Source: Desulfurivibrionaceae bacterium
GTDB taxonomy: Bacteria; Desulfobacterota; Desulfobulbia; Desulfobulbales; UBA5123
DNA length: 64,000 nt
Reading direction: 5' to 3'
Assembly: GCA_030145325.1 (NCBI GenBank)
Contig: JAQYVW010000006.1
Coordinates: 1-64,000 of the forward strand
This document shows positions 9,704 through 19,382 of this stretch, piece after piece. How positions within the stretch are numbered: the first letter of the stretch is position 1; every line of letters starts with the position of its first letter. The position numbers and the translations under genes were made by a program. The notes beneath the pieces were generated by a model that was not told where the DNA came from, searched no databases, and saw nothing but the letters and a program-made list of their open reading frames with translations.

Positions 9704-12700
9704 GTAAAATGATCCCCCTTGATCCGCAGACCACGCCGCTGGCGGGCGCCCACCTTATTGAGGCCAGCGCCGGCACCGGCAAGACCTATACCATCACCTC
9801 GCTCTATCTGCGGCTGCTCCTGGAGGGTGAATTGTTGCCGGAGGAGATCCTGGTGGTCACCTTCACCGAGGCCGCCACCAAGGAGTTGGCTGAGCGGATC
9901 CGGGTTCGTTTGCGGGATTGCCTAAGCGTTTTTGAGGGTGCAGAAAGTGCCGATCCCTTTCTTCTTCATCTCGCCGAGAAGTTTCGGGGCCATGCTGTGG
10001 CCCACGCCGCCCTGGTCAACGGTATCCGTTCCATGGATCTGGCCGCCATTTATACCATTCACGGTTTTTGTCGGCGGGTGCTGGAAGAGTGCGCCTTTGA
10101 GTCCGGAACCCTTTTTGAAACCGAATTTCTCCACAACGACACCGACCTCCTCCAGCAGGTGATCGACGATTACTGGCGCACCCGTTCTCCGCAGTGGTCA
10201 GAACTTTTTATTACTTATCTGCACCAGATTGGTTGCCATAGCGACAGCCTCTTTGTCGAGCTGCGGGAGCCGATCGGGCGGGCGGCAAACCATGGCCTGG
10301 AGTCTCTGTTGTTGCCGGTGGCTGCCGAAAGCACGGTCATGGACGGGGCGGGGCTGGTGACCTTGATGGATCTCTGGCAGGAGCAGCGGGAGGAGATTGT
10401 TATTCTCCTCAGCGATAAAGCCCTCAGCCAGGCCAAGGATAATTACAAGCCGGTTAATGTTGCGGTGTGGAGCGCGTCTTTGGATCGCTACCGAGTGGAT
10501 AAGTCGGCACCCTTGCCGTTGTTGGCCCTGCAAAAGTTTTCCGCCGCCGCCCTTTTGCAGGCCACCAAGAAGAATAAAAAAACCCCGCAGCACATGTTTT
10601 TTGATCTGGCCCAGCGGTTACTGGTCAGCCTTGATCAGGCCCATCAGGCTTTACGGTGCGAGGTGATCGAATACGCGGGGCAGGAATTGCCGGTGCGGAA
10701 GCGCGAACAGGGGGTGCTGACCTTCGATGATCTGCTCCTTAATGTCCGGCAGGGGTTAGCTGGTCCTGCCGGTGCGGAGATGGCGACGCGATTGCGCAAA
10801 CGATTCCCGGTCGCCCTTATTGATGAATTTCAGGATACCGATCCGGTGCAGTTCGCTATCTTTCACCGGATCTACCATCAAACGCAAAAGAGCGCGATGT
10901 TTCTCATCGGTGACCCCAAGCAGGCGATTTATAGCTTCCGGGGTGCGGATATCTTCACCTACCTTGCTGCCGCCGCTGCCACCGATAACCGCTACACCTT
11001 GGAAACCAACTACCGTTCGGAGCCGGAGCTGATCGCGGCTCTCAATCATCTCTTCACCATGGGCGGTGAATCTAGAGCGCCCTTCGTTTTTGCGGAGATT
11101 GACTATCTGCCGGTGCGAGCTGCGGCCAAGGAGCATACCTTCTTACGTAGCGATGATGACCTTGCCCCGCTCACCATCTGGCAGTTTGCTGAGGCCGGTA
11201 ACCGTGATGAGGCCAAGGAGCGGATCGCCAAGGGTTTGGCAACGGAGATCGGGCGCTTATTGCTGGCGGGTCGGGCCGGGACGGCCATGGTGGGTGAGCA
11301 GCCCCTGGTGGCCGCTGATCTGGCGGTTTTGGTGCGTAGTCATCGTGATGGCGAGATTGTTCGCGCTGCCTTGCAGGCAAGCAATATCCGTTCAGTGATC
11401 TATAGTCAGGATTCGGTCTTTGCGGCCAAGGACGCCTGGGAGTTGCAATTGGTCTTAAGCGCGGCCCATGATCCCTGGAATCAGCGGCGGCTGAAGACTG
11501 CTCTGGCTTCGTCTTTACTTGGTTGGGATGCTACCGGCCTTGTCCGTTTGGAGGAGGACGAGCATCTCTGGGAAGAGATCATTGATCGTTTCACCACCTA
11601 TCAACGGTTGTGGCGGGAGCAGGGCTTTGCCACCATGCTCCGGGAGCTGTTGCAGCGCGAGAAGGTTAAAGAACGGCTGGCCGGGGAGCGCGACAGCGAG
11701 CGGCGGCTCACCAATCTGCGCCATCTTATGGAGTTGTTGCAGGGCGCGGTGCATGATGAGGGGTTAGGGCCAGCCGAACTCTTCGCCTGGCTCAGCAAGC
11801 GGCGGCGACAGGCCGGGCGGATGGGTGATGATGAGCAGTTGCGCCTTGATAGTGACCGTCATCTGGTCAAGATCGTCACCGTACATAAGTCCAAGGGGTT
11901 GGAGTACCCGGTGGTTTTTTGTCCCTTCCTTTGGGAGGGGAGCCCGGTGGTGCGGGGCAACAGCAAGTCGCCGGTGAGTTTCCATGATCGGGAAGGCAAA
12001 CTGGTCATGGACCTTGGCAGCGAGTTGTTGGAGTCGCATAAACAGCAACAGCAGACCGAGGCCCTGGCCGAGGATCTGCGCTTGCTCTACGTGGCTCTAA
12101 CCCGAGCCCAGCACCGTTGTTATTGTTGCTGGGGGCGGGTGAAGACCAGTCGGGAGGATATCTCCGCCACCTCGCCCTTGGGGTATCTCCTGCATCCGCT
12201 GGCGGTGGAACCAGATTCCGGCCTGATCCCGGCCTTGCAGGCGTATTTCAAGGATCTTGATGAAGATGAGGTCTTGGCGCCCTTGACAGAACTGGTAGCC
12301 AGGGCGGGAGGGGCGGTGGCGGTGCGTCCCTTGCCGGTATCGGCAGAGGTGGTTGTGGTTGCCGAGGAAGAGCGTGCGCCCCTGGTCGCCCCAGCTACTT
12401 TTGGCCGCAGGCTGGCCGCTGACTGGGGTATCCGCAGCTTTTCGGCTCTGACTCGGGGGGCTGATTCGCACGGGGCGGTTATTGATGATGAGTTTTCGCC
12501 CGCATCGGTAAGCCAGGTGGGTGACGAGGAGGCGGGGCGCTCCATCTTCTCCTTCCCACGCGGGGCCAGGGCTGGAACCTGTCTTCATGCCATTTTTGAA
12601 GAGCTTGATTTCACAGATGTGCGTTCGCTGGCAGCAGAGCAATTGGTGCAGGAATCCCTGCGACGGTACGGCTTTGAAGAATCATGGGGTGAGGTGGTTG

Positions 12701-13302
12701 TTGATGCCCTGGCCGATATTGTCGCCACCCCCCTTGATCCCGAAGAACCGGAGTTGCATCTTGCCCGGATTGCCGTGGATCAGCGGTTAAACGAGATGGA
12801 GTTTCACTATCCCCTGGCCAAGGTAACCCCAGCTGGATTGCAGCGGGTTTTTGCTGCTCATCGCAGCGATCTGGTTATTGATGATTTGCCCGAGCGGGTG
12901 GGCAGCCTGCTTTTCAGCCCCGGTAAGGGCTTTATGAAAGGGTTTGTCGATCTGATCTTTGTTTGGCAAGGTCGCTATTATATCGCTGATTACAAGTCTA
13001 ATCATCTTGGTGATGAGCTTACTTGTTACGGTCAACCGCAACTGACCAGGGCGGTGACTGATGCCCATTATGCCTTGCAATACCATATCTATACTGTGGC
13101 CCTGCACCGGCATCTCAAGATCCGGCTGGGCGCAGGGTATGATTACGACACCCAGATGGGCGGCTCCTATTACCTTTTCTTGCGGGGGATGAATCCTGCC
13201 GTTGGGCCGGGCCATGGCGTTTTCCGCGAGCGGCCAAGTCGAGCGTTGATCGAAGCGCTGGATGCGTATCTTGCCACCGGTGAAGAGGGAGGGGGGCGCT
13301 GA
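9700..13302 (+). CDS. recB: Exodeoxyribonuclease V subunit beta (RecB)
   Basis: RecB is the 3'-5' SF1A helicase and the nuclease of RecBCD. The 1200-aa product has Walker A (ASAGTGKT) near residue 23, motif II DEFQDTD near residue 375, a VTVHKSKGLEYP motif V region, and a C-terminal RecB-family nuclease domain with the metal-binding GFVDLIF and the catalytic DYKS near residue 1100. All key residues look intact. It starts inside the recC stop (ATGA overlap at 9700-9703), and its own TGA shares one base with the recD ATG at 13302, so the three subunits are translationally coupled. Confidence 0.97.
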   Translation: MSKMIPLDPQTTPLAGAHLIEASAGTGKTYTITSLYLRLLLEGELLPEEILVVTFTEAATKELAERIRVRLRDCLSVFEGAESADPFLLHLAEKFRGHAVAHAALVNGIRSMDLAAIYTIHGFCRRVLEECAFESGTLFETEFLHNDTDLLQQVIDDYWRTRSPQWSELFITYLHQIGCHSDSLFVELREPIGRAANHGLESLLLPVAAESTVMDGAGLVTLMDLWQEQREEIVILLSDKALSQAKDNYKPVNVAVWSASLDRYRVDKSAPLPLLALQKFSAAALLQATKKNKKTPQHMFFDLAQRLLVSLDQAHQALRCEVIEYAGQELPVRKREQGVLTFDDLLLNVRQGLAGPAGAEMATRLRKRFPVALIDEFQDTDPVQFAIFHRIYHQTQKSAMFLIGDPKQAIYSFRGADIFTYLAAAAATDNRYTLETNYRSEPELIAALNHLFTMGGESRAPFVFAEIDYLPVRAAAKEHTFLRSDDDLAPLTIWQFAEAGNRDEAKERIAKGLATEIGRLLLAGRAGTAMVGEQPLVAADLAVLVRSHRDGEIVRAALQASNIRSVIYSQDSVFAAKDAWELQLVLSAAHDPWNQRRLKTALASSLLGWDATGLVRLEEDEHLWEEIIDRFTTYQRLWREQGFATMLRELLQREKVKERLAGERDSERRLTNLRHLMELLQGAVHDEGLGPAELFAWLSKRRRQAGRMGDDEQLRLDSDRHLVKIVTVHKSKGLEYPVVFCPFLWEGSPVVRGNSKSPVSFHDREGKLVMDLGSELLESHKQQQQTEALAEDLRLLYVALTRAQHRCYCCWGRVKTSREDISATSPLGYLLHPLAVEPDSGLIPALQAYFKDLDEDEVLAPLTELVARAGGAVAVRPLPVSAEVVVVAEEERAPLVAPATFGRRLAADWGIRSFSALTRGADSHGAVIDDEFSPASVSQVGDEEAGRSIFSFPRGARAGTCLHAIFEELDFTDVRSLAAEQLVQESLRRYGFEESWGEVVVDALADIVATPLDPEEPELHLARIAVDQRLNEMEFHYPLAKVTPAGLQRVFAAHRSDLVIDDLPERVGSLLFSPGKGFMKGFVDLIFVWQGRYYIADYKSNHLGDELTCYGQPQLTRAVTDAHYALQYHIYTVALHRHLKIRLGAGYDYDTQMGGSYYLFLRGMNPAVGPGHGVFRERPSRALIEALDAYLATGEEGGGR

Positions 13303-15134
13303 TGAGTATGGGGGTGGAAATGTTACTGGCCGCGCAACAGCAAGGGGTCTTCTCTGACCTGGAGTTAGCCTTTGTTCGTTTTGTCGCACGGGTAGAGTCC
13401 AACGCCAGCGAGGGGTTGCTGGTGGCAGCGGCCCTGGCGGTGCGAGCCACCCGGCAGGGCAATGTCTGTGTTGCGCTTGATGAGGTGGCTGGAAACGAGT
13501 TGTTTGTCGACGATGACAGCGGCTACACCCTGCCTGAATTTTCCACCTGGTCAGGTGAATTACAGAAAAGCACGGTGGTGGGTGAGCCGGGAGAATTTTG
13601 CCCCCTGATCCTTGATGGGACGCGGCTCTACCTGCACCGTTATTGGCAATATGAGCAGGATTTTGCCAAGGGGTTGCAGGGGCTGGGGCAAGGCTTGTTG
13701 CCGGTGGATAATGAACGGCTGCAACCGGCGCTGGCGCAACTGTTTCCAGGTCAGGAGGAAGGTGTTCTCGACTGCCAACGGCTGGCGGCCACGGTGGCGG
13801 CGTATCGAAACCTCTGCATCATCTCCGGTGGCCCTGGCACTGGCAAGACCTATACGGTGGTGAAGCTTCTCGCCCTCTTGCAGGAACTGGCTGCGCCGGA
13901 AAGTCTGCGCATCGGTTTGGTCGCCCCCACCGGCAAGGCGGCGGGGCGGTTGCAGGAGTCCATCCGGGCCGCCAAGGGGCAGCTTGATCTCTCGGCGGAG
14001 ATCCTGGCCCGAATCCCTGAAGAGACCGCCACCATTCATCGTTTGTTGGGAGCACGAATGGGTTCGCCCTATTTTCGTCATCACCGGCAAAATCCGCTTC
14101 CCCTTGATCTGCTGGTGGTGGACGAGGCCTCCATGATCGATCTGGCTCTGATCGCCAAGCTGGTTGATGCCCTGCCCAAAAATGCCCGGCTGGTGCTGTT
14201 GGGTGATAAGGATCAGTTGGCCTCGGTGGAGGCCGGTTCGGTGCTGGGTGATATCTGTAGTGGTAAGGATAATAACGGTTTCAGTGAAGAATTCGCGGCC
14301 CGGTTGGCCAGGGGAGGATTCGTCGGGTTGCCAACGGGTATTGGCGGCTCATTGGCGGATTCCATCGTTCTTCTCGAAAAGAGCTACCGCTTTGATACCG
14401 CTGGTTCCATCGGCAAGTTGGCGCAGGCAGTGAACGCTGGTGACAGCGAGGCTACGACTGCAATCCTTCGAGACCGAGAACATGGCGACCTTGCCCTGCA
14501 CGGCTGGCAGGAGGAAGGGAGTCTTGCCCAGCTTAAGGAAACAGCCCGAGCAGGGTTTGCCGCCTATCTCGCGGCCACCAATCCGCAGGAAGCCTTGACC
14601 GCCTTCAACCGTTTTCGCATCCTCTGCGCCCATCGGCGTGGCCGGTTCGGAGTTGAGGGGATGAACGAATGGGTGGAAGGAGTGCTGGCCGAGGCAGGGT
14701 TGATCAGCCGTGATTCGTACTGGTATCGAGGCCGCCCGGTGATGATCACCCGTAATCATCCGGTGCTGCATCTTTATAACGGCGACATCGGCATCACCAT
14801 GTCTGACGAGTCCGGGCGTTTGCGGGTGTTCTTCGCCGGGGCGGATGGCGGGGTGCGTTCCTTTGCTCCGGCGAGAATCCCCGAGCATGAAACCGCCTTT
14901 GCGGTCACTGTCCACAAGAGCCAGGGCTCCGAGTTTGAGTCGGTGGCCCTGCTGTTGCCGGAAAAACCCTCGCCGGTTCTGAGCCGCGAGCTTGTCTACA
15001 CCGCCATCACCCGGGCCAAAAAGAGATTTTCACTCTGGGGTGACGAGCCGATCCTGCGTGCCGCCATCGCTAAAAGGGTGAGTCGGGCCAGTGGGTTGCG
15101 GGAGTTATTGTGGGGTGAGGGGGCATTGGGTTGA
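13302..15134 (+). CDS. recD: Exodeoxyribonuclease V subunit alpha (RecD)
   Basis: RecD is the 5'-3' SF1B helicase of RecBCD, 610 aa as in E. coli (608). Walker A (GGPGTGKT) is near residue 180 and Walker B (VVDEASMID) near residue 275. The C-terminal motif (TVHKSQGSEF) and the arginine-finger region (YTAITRAKK) are present. Its start codon shares a base with the recB stop. It is the last gene of the recCBD operon; a weak hairpin with a T-run follows at about 15244-15271. Confidence 0.96.
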   Translation: MSMGVEMLLAAQQQGVFSDLELAFVRFVARVESNASEGLLVAAALAVRATRQGNVCVALDEVAGNELFVDDDSGYTLPEFSTWSGELQKSTVVGEPGEFCPLILDGTRLYLHRYWQYEQDFAKGLQGLGQGLLPVDNERLQPALAQLFPGQEEGVLDCQRLAATVAAYRNLCIISGGPGTGKTYTVVKLLALLQELAAPESLRIGLVAPTGKAAGRLQESIRAAKGQLDLSAEILARIPEETATIHRLLGARMGSPYFRHHRQNPLPLDLLVVDEASMIDLALIAKLVDALPKNARLVLLGDKDQLASVEAGSVLGDICSGKDNNGFSEEFAARLARGGFVGLPTGIGGSLADSIVLLEKSYRFDTAGSIGKLAQAVNAGDSEATTAILRDREHGDLALHGWQEEGSLAQLKETARAGFAAYLAATNPQEALTAFNRFRILCAHRRGRFGVEGMNEWVEGVLAEAGLISRDSYWYRGRPVMITRNHPVLHLYNGDIGITMSDESGRLRVFFAGADGGVRSFAPARIPEHETAFAVTVHKSQGSEFESVALLLPEKPSPVLSRELVYTAITRAKKRFSLWGDEPILRAAIAKRVSRASGLRELLWGEGALG

Positions 15135-15486
15135 CAAAGATGGGTAGTTGTGGGAAGAAAAAATTAAATGATGTTCAGGTGTTTGTGTTGTGTTGGGAAT
15201 AAAAATACTATTTGTGTAACCCACCTTGCGCAGTGTGTATTTAACACCTTTTCTTGTTGGGTGTGTTTTTTACCCCACAGGTGGGTAACTGCCTAGGTGA
15301 AATTTCTTTCTGCTGATTTTCTCTGTATTCCCCTAATATTACGTCTTTTGCGCCGTCTGCGGGCGTTGGCTGGTTTTCTGGTGGGTGTTGGCGTATTATT
15401 TGCATTAAATGGCTTCGAGTTTGATATTATTGAAAAAAGAACAACAGTGGCTTTGTTCAATTTCACTCAAAGGACAGCTGAAAATT
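15135..15486. other. recD-lpxC intergenic region
   Basis: There is no gene here. A short stem (15244-15248 with 15260-15264) followed by GTTTTTT could be a weak recD terminator. A near-perfect inverted repeat around GTAACCCACCT (about 15217-15227) and AGGTGGGTAAC (about 15279-15289) encloses it. The lpxC promoter must lie in this region. An in-frame ATG at 15409 has no ribosome site and is not used as the lpxC start. Confidence 0.45.
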
Positions 15487-16467
15487 ATGGAACTATTCCA
15501 ATATACCATTCGCAAGAAAGTCAGCCTTGCTGGCATTGGTCTTCATTCTGGGGAGCCGGTTAATTTGACCATTAAGCCCGCTGCCGTTGATACCGGGATT
15601 CGTTTTGTTCGTTTGGATCTGGGGCAAGAGCCATCGGTGCCCGCTTTCATGAACAGAGTTGTTGATACCAGTCTTGCCACCACCATTGCTGAAGATGATG
15701 CCGCTGTTTCAACCACCGAGCATCTGCTTGGCGCGCTGGCCGGTCTTGGCGTTGATAATGCCGTGGTTGAGCTTGATGGCGCTGAGGTGCCGATTATGGA
15801 TGGCAGCGCCGGGCCGTTTGTGCATCTCCTTAAAAAAGTGCATCGTCGCCGCCAGAAGGCTCCCAAGCGGGTTCTTAAGATTATCAAAGAGATCGTTTGT
15901 CGTGACGGGGACAAGATGATTCGGGTTCTTCCCTATGATGGTCTGAAGGTCACTTGTGAAATTGATTTCGCCCATGATTTGATTGGTAAGCAGGTTTACG
16001 CCATCGATGTTAATCCCAAGCGTTTTGCTAAGGAAATTGCTACCGCCCGCACCTTTGGCTTTATGGATGAAGTGAAAAAGTTGAAGGAACATGGTTATGC
16101 CCTTGGCGGCTCCCTGGATAATGCAGTGGTGGTTGATCAGCTTGGGGTGCTCAATAAAGACGGGTTACGTTTTGCCGATGAGTTTGTTCGTCACAAGGTT
16201 CTTGATCTGATTGGCGACTTGGCTTTGCTTGGTTGTCCGTTGATGGGGCATGTGATTGCCAGCAAGGCCGGGCATGCTCAACATCTGCGGATGATGCAGG
16301 CCATCGCCAATAACCCCGACTGCTGGCAGTTTGTTCGTTTGGAACAGGCGGATGATGATACTGTTTTGGAGCGGGTTATCACCACTACCAAGGCTGCCGG
16401 CAACAAGATCATGCCTTTTCTGGTTCCGCCTGCCCCACCGTTTGCTGCTGGAGCTTGCCTGGCCTGA
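15487..16467 (+). CDS. lpxC: UDP-3-O-acyl-N-acetylglucosamine deacetylase (LpxC)
   Basis: LpxC is the zinc deacetylase that commits UDP-GlcNAc to lipid A synthesis in the cytoplasm. The 326-aa product has the zinc-binding STTEHLLGAL segment near residue 78, the DGSAGPF motif, and the C-terminal HKVLDLIGDLAL plus H of SKAGHAQH that complete the active site. The start at 15487 is chosen because AAAGGA lies about 10 bases upstream and the family N-terminus (QYTIRKKVSLAGIGLHSG) begins there; a longer frame from 15409 adds 26 residues without homology. A strong terminator follows directly, so lpxC is probably expressed alone. It shows the cell makes lipopolysaccharide. Confidence 0.97.
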   Translation: MELFQYTIRKKVSLAGIGLHSGEPVNLTIKPAAVDTGIRFVRLDLGQEPSVPAFMNRVVDTSLATTIAEDDAAVSTTEHLLGALAGLGVDNAVVELDGAEVPIMDGSAGPFVHLLKKVHRRRQKAPKRVLKIIKEIVCRDGDKMIRVLPYDGLKVTCEIDFAHDLIGKQVYAIDVNPKRFAKEIATARTFGFMDEVKKLKEHGYALGGSLDNAVVVDQLGVLNKDGLRFADEFVRHKVLDLIGDLALLGCPLMGHVIASKAGHAQHLRMMQAIANNPDCWQFVRLEQADDDTVLERVITTTKAAGNKIMPFLVPPAPPFAAGACLA

Positions 16468-16506
16468 AAATATCTTCCAGTTCTTCAATAAATTAGTATC
16501 TCCAAA

Positions 16507-16539
16507 GCCATGGGCCTTCACTGCCCATGGCTTTTTTTT
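16507..16539 (+). terminator. lpxC terminator
   Basis: A 9-bp perfect GC-rich stem (16507-16515 with 16523-16531, 7-base loop) is followed by eight T residues. It lies 39 bases past the lpxC stop and is a textbook intrinsic terminator. Confidence 0.93.
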
Positions 16540-16679
16540 GTGCAAATAGGTAGCGAAGTGATGGGCAGAGCAATATAATGGGCCGCTTGGCAAGGTCATG
16601 TTTTGGGAGGGAAGGTTAGAAGCGTTTCAGTTCAGCAGCGGAATGTTTGCTGTTGTCGTTGCTATATAAGGAGAAAGTG

Positions 16680-17519
16680 ATGAGTGTGGCAGGGAAGATA
16701 GGTTTTGTTGGCGGTGGCTTGATGGCCGAAGCCTTGATCAAGGGAATCTTGCAGGCCGAGCTGTTGCCTGCCGACCAGGTTATGGCTGCTGATCCGGCGG
16801 CGGCACGTTGTGAGCTCTTGCGTGATCGTTATGGGATTACGGTTTACCCTGATGCCAGCTCAATGCTCGGCCAATGCGATATAGTTGTTCTTGCGGTCAA
16901 GCCGCAGGTGATGGGAGTGGTGCTTGATTCCATTGTCGATGTTGTTAATGATGGTCACCTGGTTGTCTCCATCGCTGCCGGGGTTACCATCTCTTTTATT
17001 GAGAGTAATCTTGCTGGTACCGGTTGCCGGGTAATCAGGGTGATGCCCAATACCCCGGCCATTGTGCAAGAGGCTGCGTCCGCCTTGAGCGCAGGGGCGC
17101 GGGCGACTGCTGCCGATATGACCATGGCGCAGAGTATCTTTGATGCCATTGGTCAGAGCGTGGTGGTTGATGAAACGTACCTTGATGCGGTCACCGGCTT
17201 AAGCGGCAGCGGCCCGGCTTATGTCTTTTCCTTTATTGAGGCGTTGGTTGATGCTGGGGTCAAGGTGGGTTTGGCTCGTCCCATTGCCGAAAAGCTTGCT
17301 TTGCAGACCATTTTAGGTTCCGTGAAGCTGGCCATGGACTCCGGCGACCATCCCGCCCAGTTGCGGGCCATGGTCACCTCGCCTGGTGGCACCACCATTG
17401 CCGGTCTGCATGTTTTGGAGCGGGCCGGAATGCAGGGAATCATCATGGATGCGGTGGAGGCTGCAACCCTGCGTTCCCAGCAATTGGGCGCGTCAGGTAG
17501 CAAAGAGGATAAAAAGTAA
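16680..17519 (+). CDS. proC: Pyrroline-5-carboxylate reductase (ProC)
   Basis: ProC makes the last step of proline synthesis, the NAD(P)H reduction of pyrroline-5-carboxylate. The 279-aa product has the N-terminal dinucleotide-binding loop GFVGGGLMAEALIKG, the RVMPNTPA motif, and the C-terminal dimerisation signature LSGSGPAYVF with VTSPGGTT. The start at 16680 has TAAGGAGA 5 bases upstream; an upstream in-frame ATG at 16647 would add eleven non-conserved residues. nadK starts 5 bases after the stop, so the two form an operon. Confidence 0.96.
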   Translation: MSVAGKIGFVGGGLMAEALIKGILQAELLPADQVMAADPAAARCELLRDRYGITVYPDASSMLGQCDIVVLAVKPQVMGVVLDSIVDVVNDGHLVVSIAAGVTISFIESNLAGTGCRVIRVMPNTPAIVQEAASALSAGARATAADMTMAQSIFDAIGQSVVVDETYLDAVTGLSGSGPAYVFSFIEALVDAGVKVGLARPIAEKLALQTILGSVKLAMDSGDHPAQLRAMVTSPGGTTIAGLHVLERAGMQGIIMDAVEAATLRSQQLGASGSKEDKK

Positions 17520-17524
17520 GCAGC

Positions 17525-18385
17525 ATGAATATTCGCAAAGTCGGCATCGTCCTCAAGAAGGAATCTTCAGAGCCGCAAAGAATCGGTGCGGAACTGGTTG
17601 ATTGGTTTTCCCGGCGCTCGGTGGCAACGGTGGTTGATGAGATCACCGCTGATATGGATATGGTGGTGATCCTCGGCGGAGATGGCACCTTGCTGCATGT
17701 TGCTGATCAGGCCAGCCAGTTCGGGATTCCGGTGGTGGGGGTTAACATGGGAGACCTTGGTTTTTTGACCGAGGTGGCGGTTGACGAGCGCTATGAGGTT
17801 TTAGAGTCCATTCTTGCCGGGGCGGTCAATATTGAGGAGCGGATGATGCTTAAATCTCGTCTGCGTCGTGGCGACGAGACCAGTGCCTGGCATTATGTAT
17901 TGAATGACGTGGTGATCAGCAAGGGGAGTATTGATCGGCTGGTTCGTCTCAGCACCTGGGCTGATCATGAATATATCACCACCTATAAGGCTGATGGATT
18001 GATATTTTCAGCGGCCACCGGTTCCACCGCCTATAACCTTTCTGCTGGCGGTCCTCTGGTTCATCCGGCTTTGCGGGCGATTTTGGTGACGCCCATTTGT
18101 CCATTTATGTTGGAGAGTAGGCCGGTGCTGCTGCCATCGTCCATGCATCTTTGCACCAGGCTTGCCGGTGATGCTGGCGAAGTTAAGGTGATTGTCGATG
18201 GTCGTTTTGCTTGGGAGATGAAGAAGGATGATCAGCTTGAAGTGCAAGCTGCGGAAAAACCGTTGCGGTTGATCGGTTCGCCCTGTAAAGGGTATTTTGA
18301 GATTTTACGAAACAAACTCAACTGGGGTGGCCGCGCCGATGGTACGGATGCTGGTGGTTGTTGCGGTGATTCTTCTTCCCAGTAG
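17525..18385 (+). CDS. nadK: NAD kinase
   Basis: NadK phosphorylates NAD to NADP in the cytoplasm. The 286-aa product carries the diagnostic GGDGTLLHVA (near residue 52), NMGDLGFLTE, and the C-terminal ATGSTAYNLSAGGPLVHP segment. It follows proC by 5 bases, so its supply of NADP cofactor is co-transcribed with an NADPH-using reductase. A bidirectional terminator lies downstream at 18432-18471. Confidence 0.95.
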   Translation: MNIRKVGIVLKKESSEPQRIGAELVDWFSRRSVATVVDEITADMDMVVILGGDGTLLHVADQASQFGIPVVGVNMGDLGFLTEVAVDERYEVLESILAGAVNIEERMMLKSRLRRGDETSAWHYVLNDVVISKGSIDRLVRLSTWADHEYITTYKADGLIFSAATGSTAYNLSAGGPLVHPALRAILVTPICPFMLESRPVLLPSSMHLCTRLAGDAGEVKVIVDGRFAWEMKKDDQLEVQAAEKPLRLIGSPCKGYFEILRNKLNWGGRADGTDAGGCCGDSSSQ

Positions 18386-18431
18386 AACGTTTTGATCTCT
18401 GCCTGTTTTGTGTTTTGCTCGGTGCTCACAC

Positions 18432-18471
18432 AAAAAAGCGTTCATCGTGCTATCACGATGAACGCTTTTTT
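18432..18471. terminator. Bidirectional terminator between nadK and the YtxH gene
   Basis: An 18-bp perfect inverted repeat (18432-18449 and 18454-18471, 4-base loop) starts with A6 and ends with T6, so it works as an intrinsic terminator from both sides for the convergent nadK and YtxH transcripts. Confidence 0.95.
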
Positions 18472-18494
18472 GTTGGCTGGTCAGTGGTGTTTCT

Positions 18495-18881
18495 TTACTC
18501 ATCTTCGCTAATAGATTCTGCCAGGGACTCACGTTCCTTTTTCATTGCGTCCCGTCCAGCCTCAATGGCCGCGTTCAGAGCTTGTTTCTTGTCATCAAGG
18601 AAGTGTTTTCCTTCGTCAACCATGTCTGTGCCTCGGTTAATCATCTCCCGCCCCCGTTCAATCATTTCACGGCCCTTGTCAGCTATGGCGGTGCCACGAT
18701 CTTTCAGGTCGTCCGGGAGGTAGTCGGCCCTTTCGCGGAGATCATCGCCGAACTCGATGAGTCTTTCGCGGGTCTCCCGCCCGGAACGAGGAGCAAGGAG
18801 CAGGGCGGCGGTGGCGCCAAGGATCGCACCGGTGAGAAAGGTGAAAGCTGAGCTGGTATTGCAGGAATTGTCTCTATGCAT
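18495..18881 (-). CDS. YtxH-domain protein with helical repeats
   Basis: A 128-aa protein with one N-terminal glycine/alanine-rich membrane segment (FLTGAILGATAALLLAP) followed by the YtxH signature SGRETRERL. The rest is a charged amphipathic helical tail built of short repeats (REMIERGREMINRGTDM). Proteins of this kind are stress-associated envelope proteins of unknown mechanism. An AGGAGG site lies 6 bases before the ATG and overlaps the stop of the upstream DUF948 gene (10-base gap), so the two are co-translated; both are membrane anchored and may work together. Confidence 0.85.
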   Translation of the reverse strand: MHRDNSCNTSSAFTFLTGAILGATAALLLAPRSGRETRERLIEFGDDLRERADYLPDDLKDRGTAIADKGREMIERGREMINRGTDMVDEGKHFLDDKKQALNAAIEAGRDAMKKERESLAESISEDE

Positions 18882-18891
18882 GGAAAACCTC

Positions 18892-19281
18892 CTAACGTGA
18901 CCTTTGTGGTCGAGTAAAAAAATACATGAACGCCTTAAGTCCGGCGCTTAAAGCGCCGACTTCGGTGATAATCGGCGCTGTAGATTCTCTGAGTAGTTTG
19001 CTGGTATGGAGGATGATATCCCCTGATTTTTCCAGTGAGTTAAGAAAGTCATCGGTCTGATCCATTTTGTCGTTTACGGACGCTGATAGATCCTTAATTT
19101 CATTGGCGGCGGCAGTAAGGGCCGAAGAGAGGGGGGGGATTTCCTTGTGCAGCGAACTAAGCATAAGGTCAGCCTGCTTGAGGGTCTGGCGGAGTTGGAC
19201 CAGAACCGGAATCAGAATGACGGCGATTCCGCCCAAGCTGATCGCCGCGATAATAATGAATATATCAATGGATGATATCAC
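18892..19281 (-). CDS. DUF948-type membrane protein
   Basis: About 130 aa with one N-terminal transmembrane helix (IDIFIIIAAISLGGIAVILIPVLV) followed by a long coiled-coil-like helix. This is the layout of DUF948 proteins, which commonly neighbour YtxH genes. The start is taken as the GTG at 19281 because AAAGGAG lies 8 bases upstream; the longer frame from 19332 would place charged residues and a poor context before the membrane helix. Function is unknown; an envelope stress role is inferred from the pair. The upstream gene on the same strand is the NtrC-type regulator. Confidence 0.8.
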   Translation of the reverse strand: MISSIDIFIIIAAISLGGIAVILIPVLVQLRQTLKQADLMLSSLHKEIPPLSSALTAAANEIKDLSASVNDKMDQTDDFLNSLEKSGDIILHTSKLLRESTAPIITEVGALSAGLKAFMYFFTRPQRSR

Positions 19282-19382
19282 GAGTTGAACTCCTTTCTGG
19301 GGTGATTTGTAAACTCTTTCTAACCATAGCAAATATCATCATCAGCAGCAAGAACGCCTGTGCTGATTGTCGCCTGCGGGGG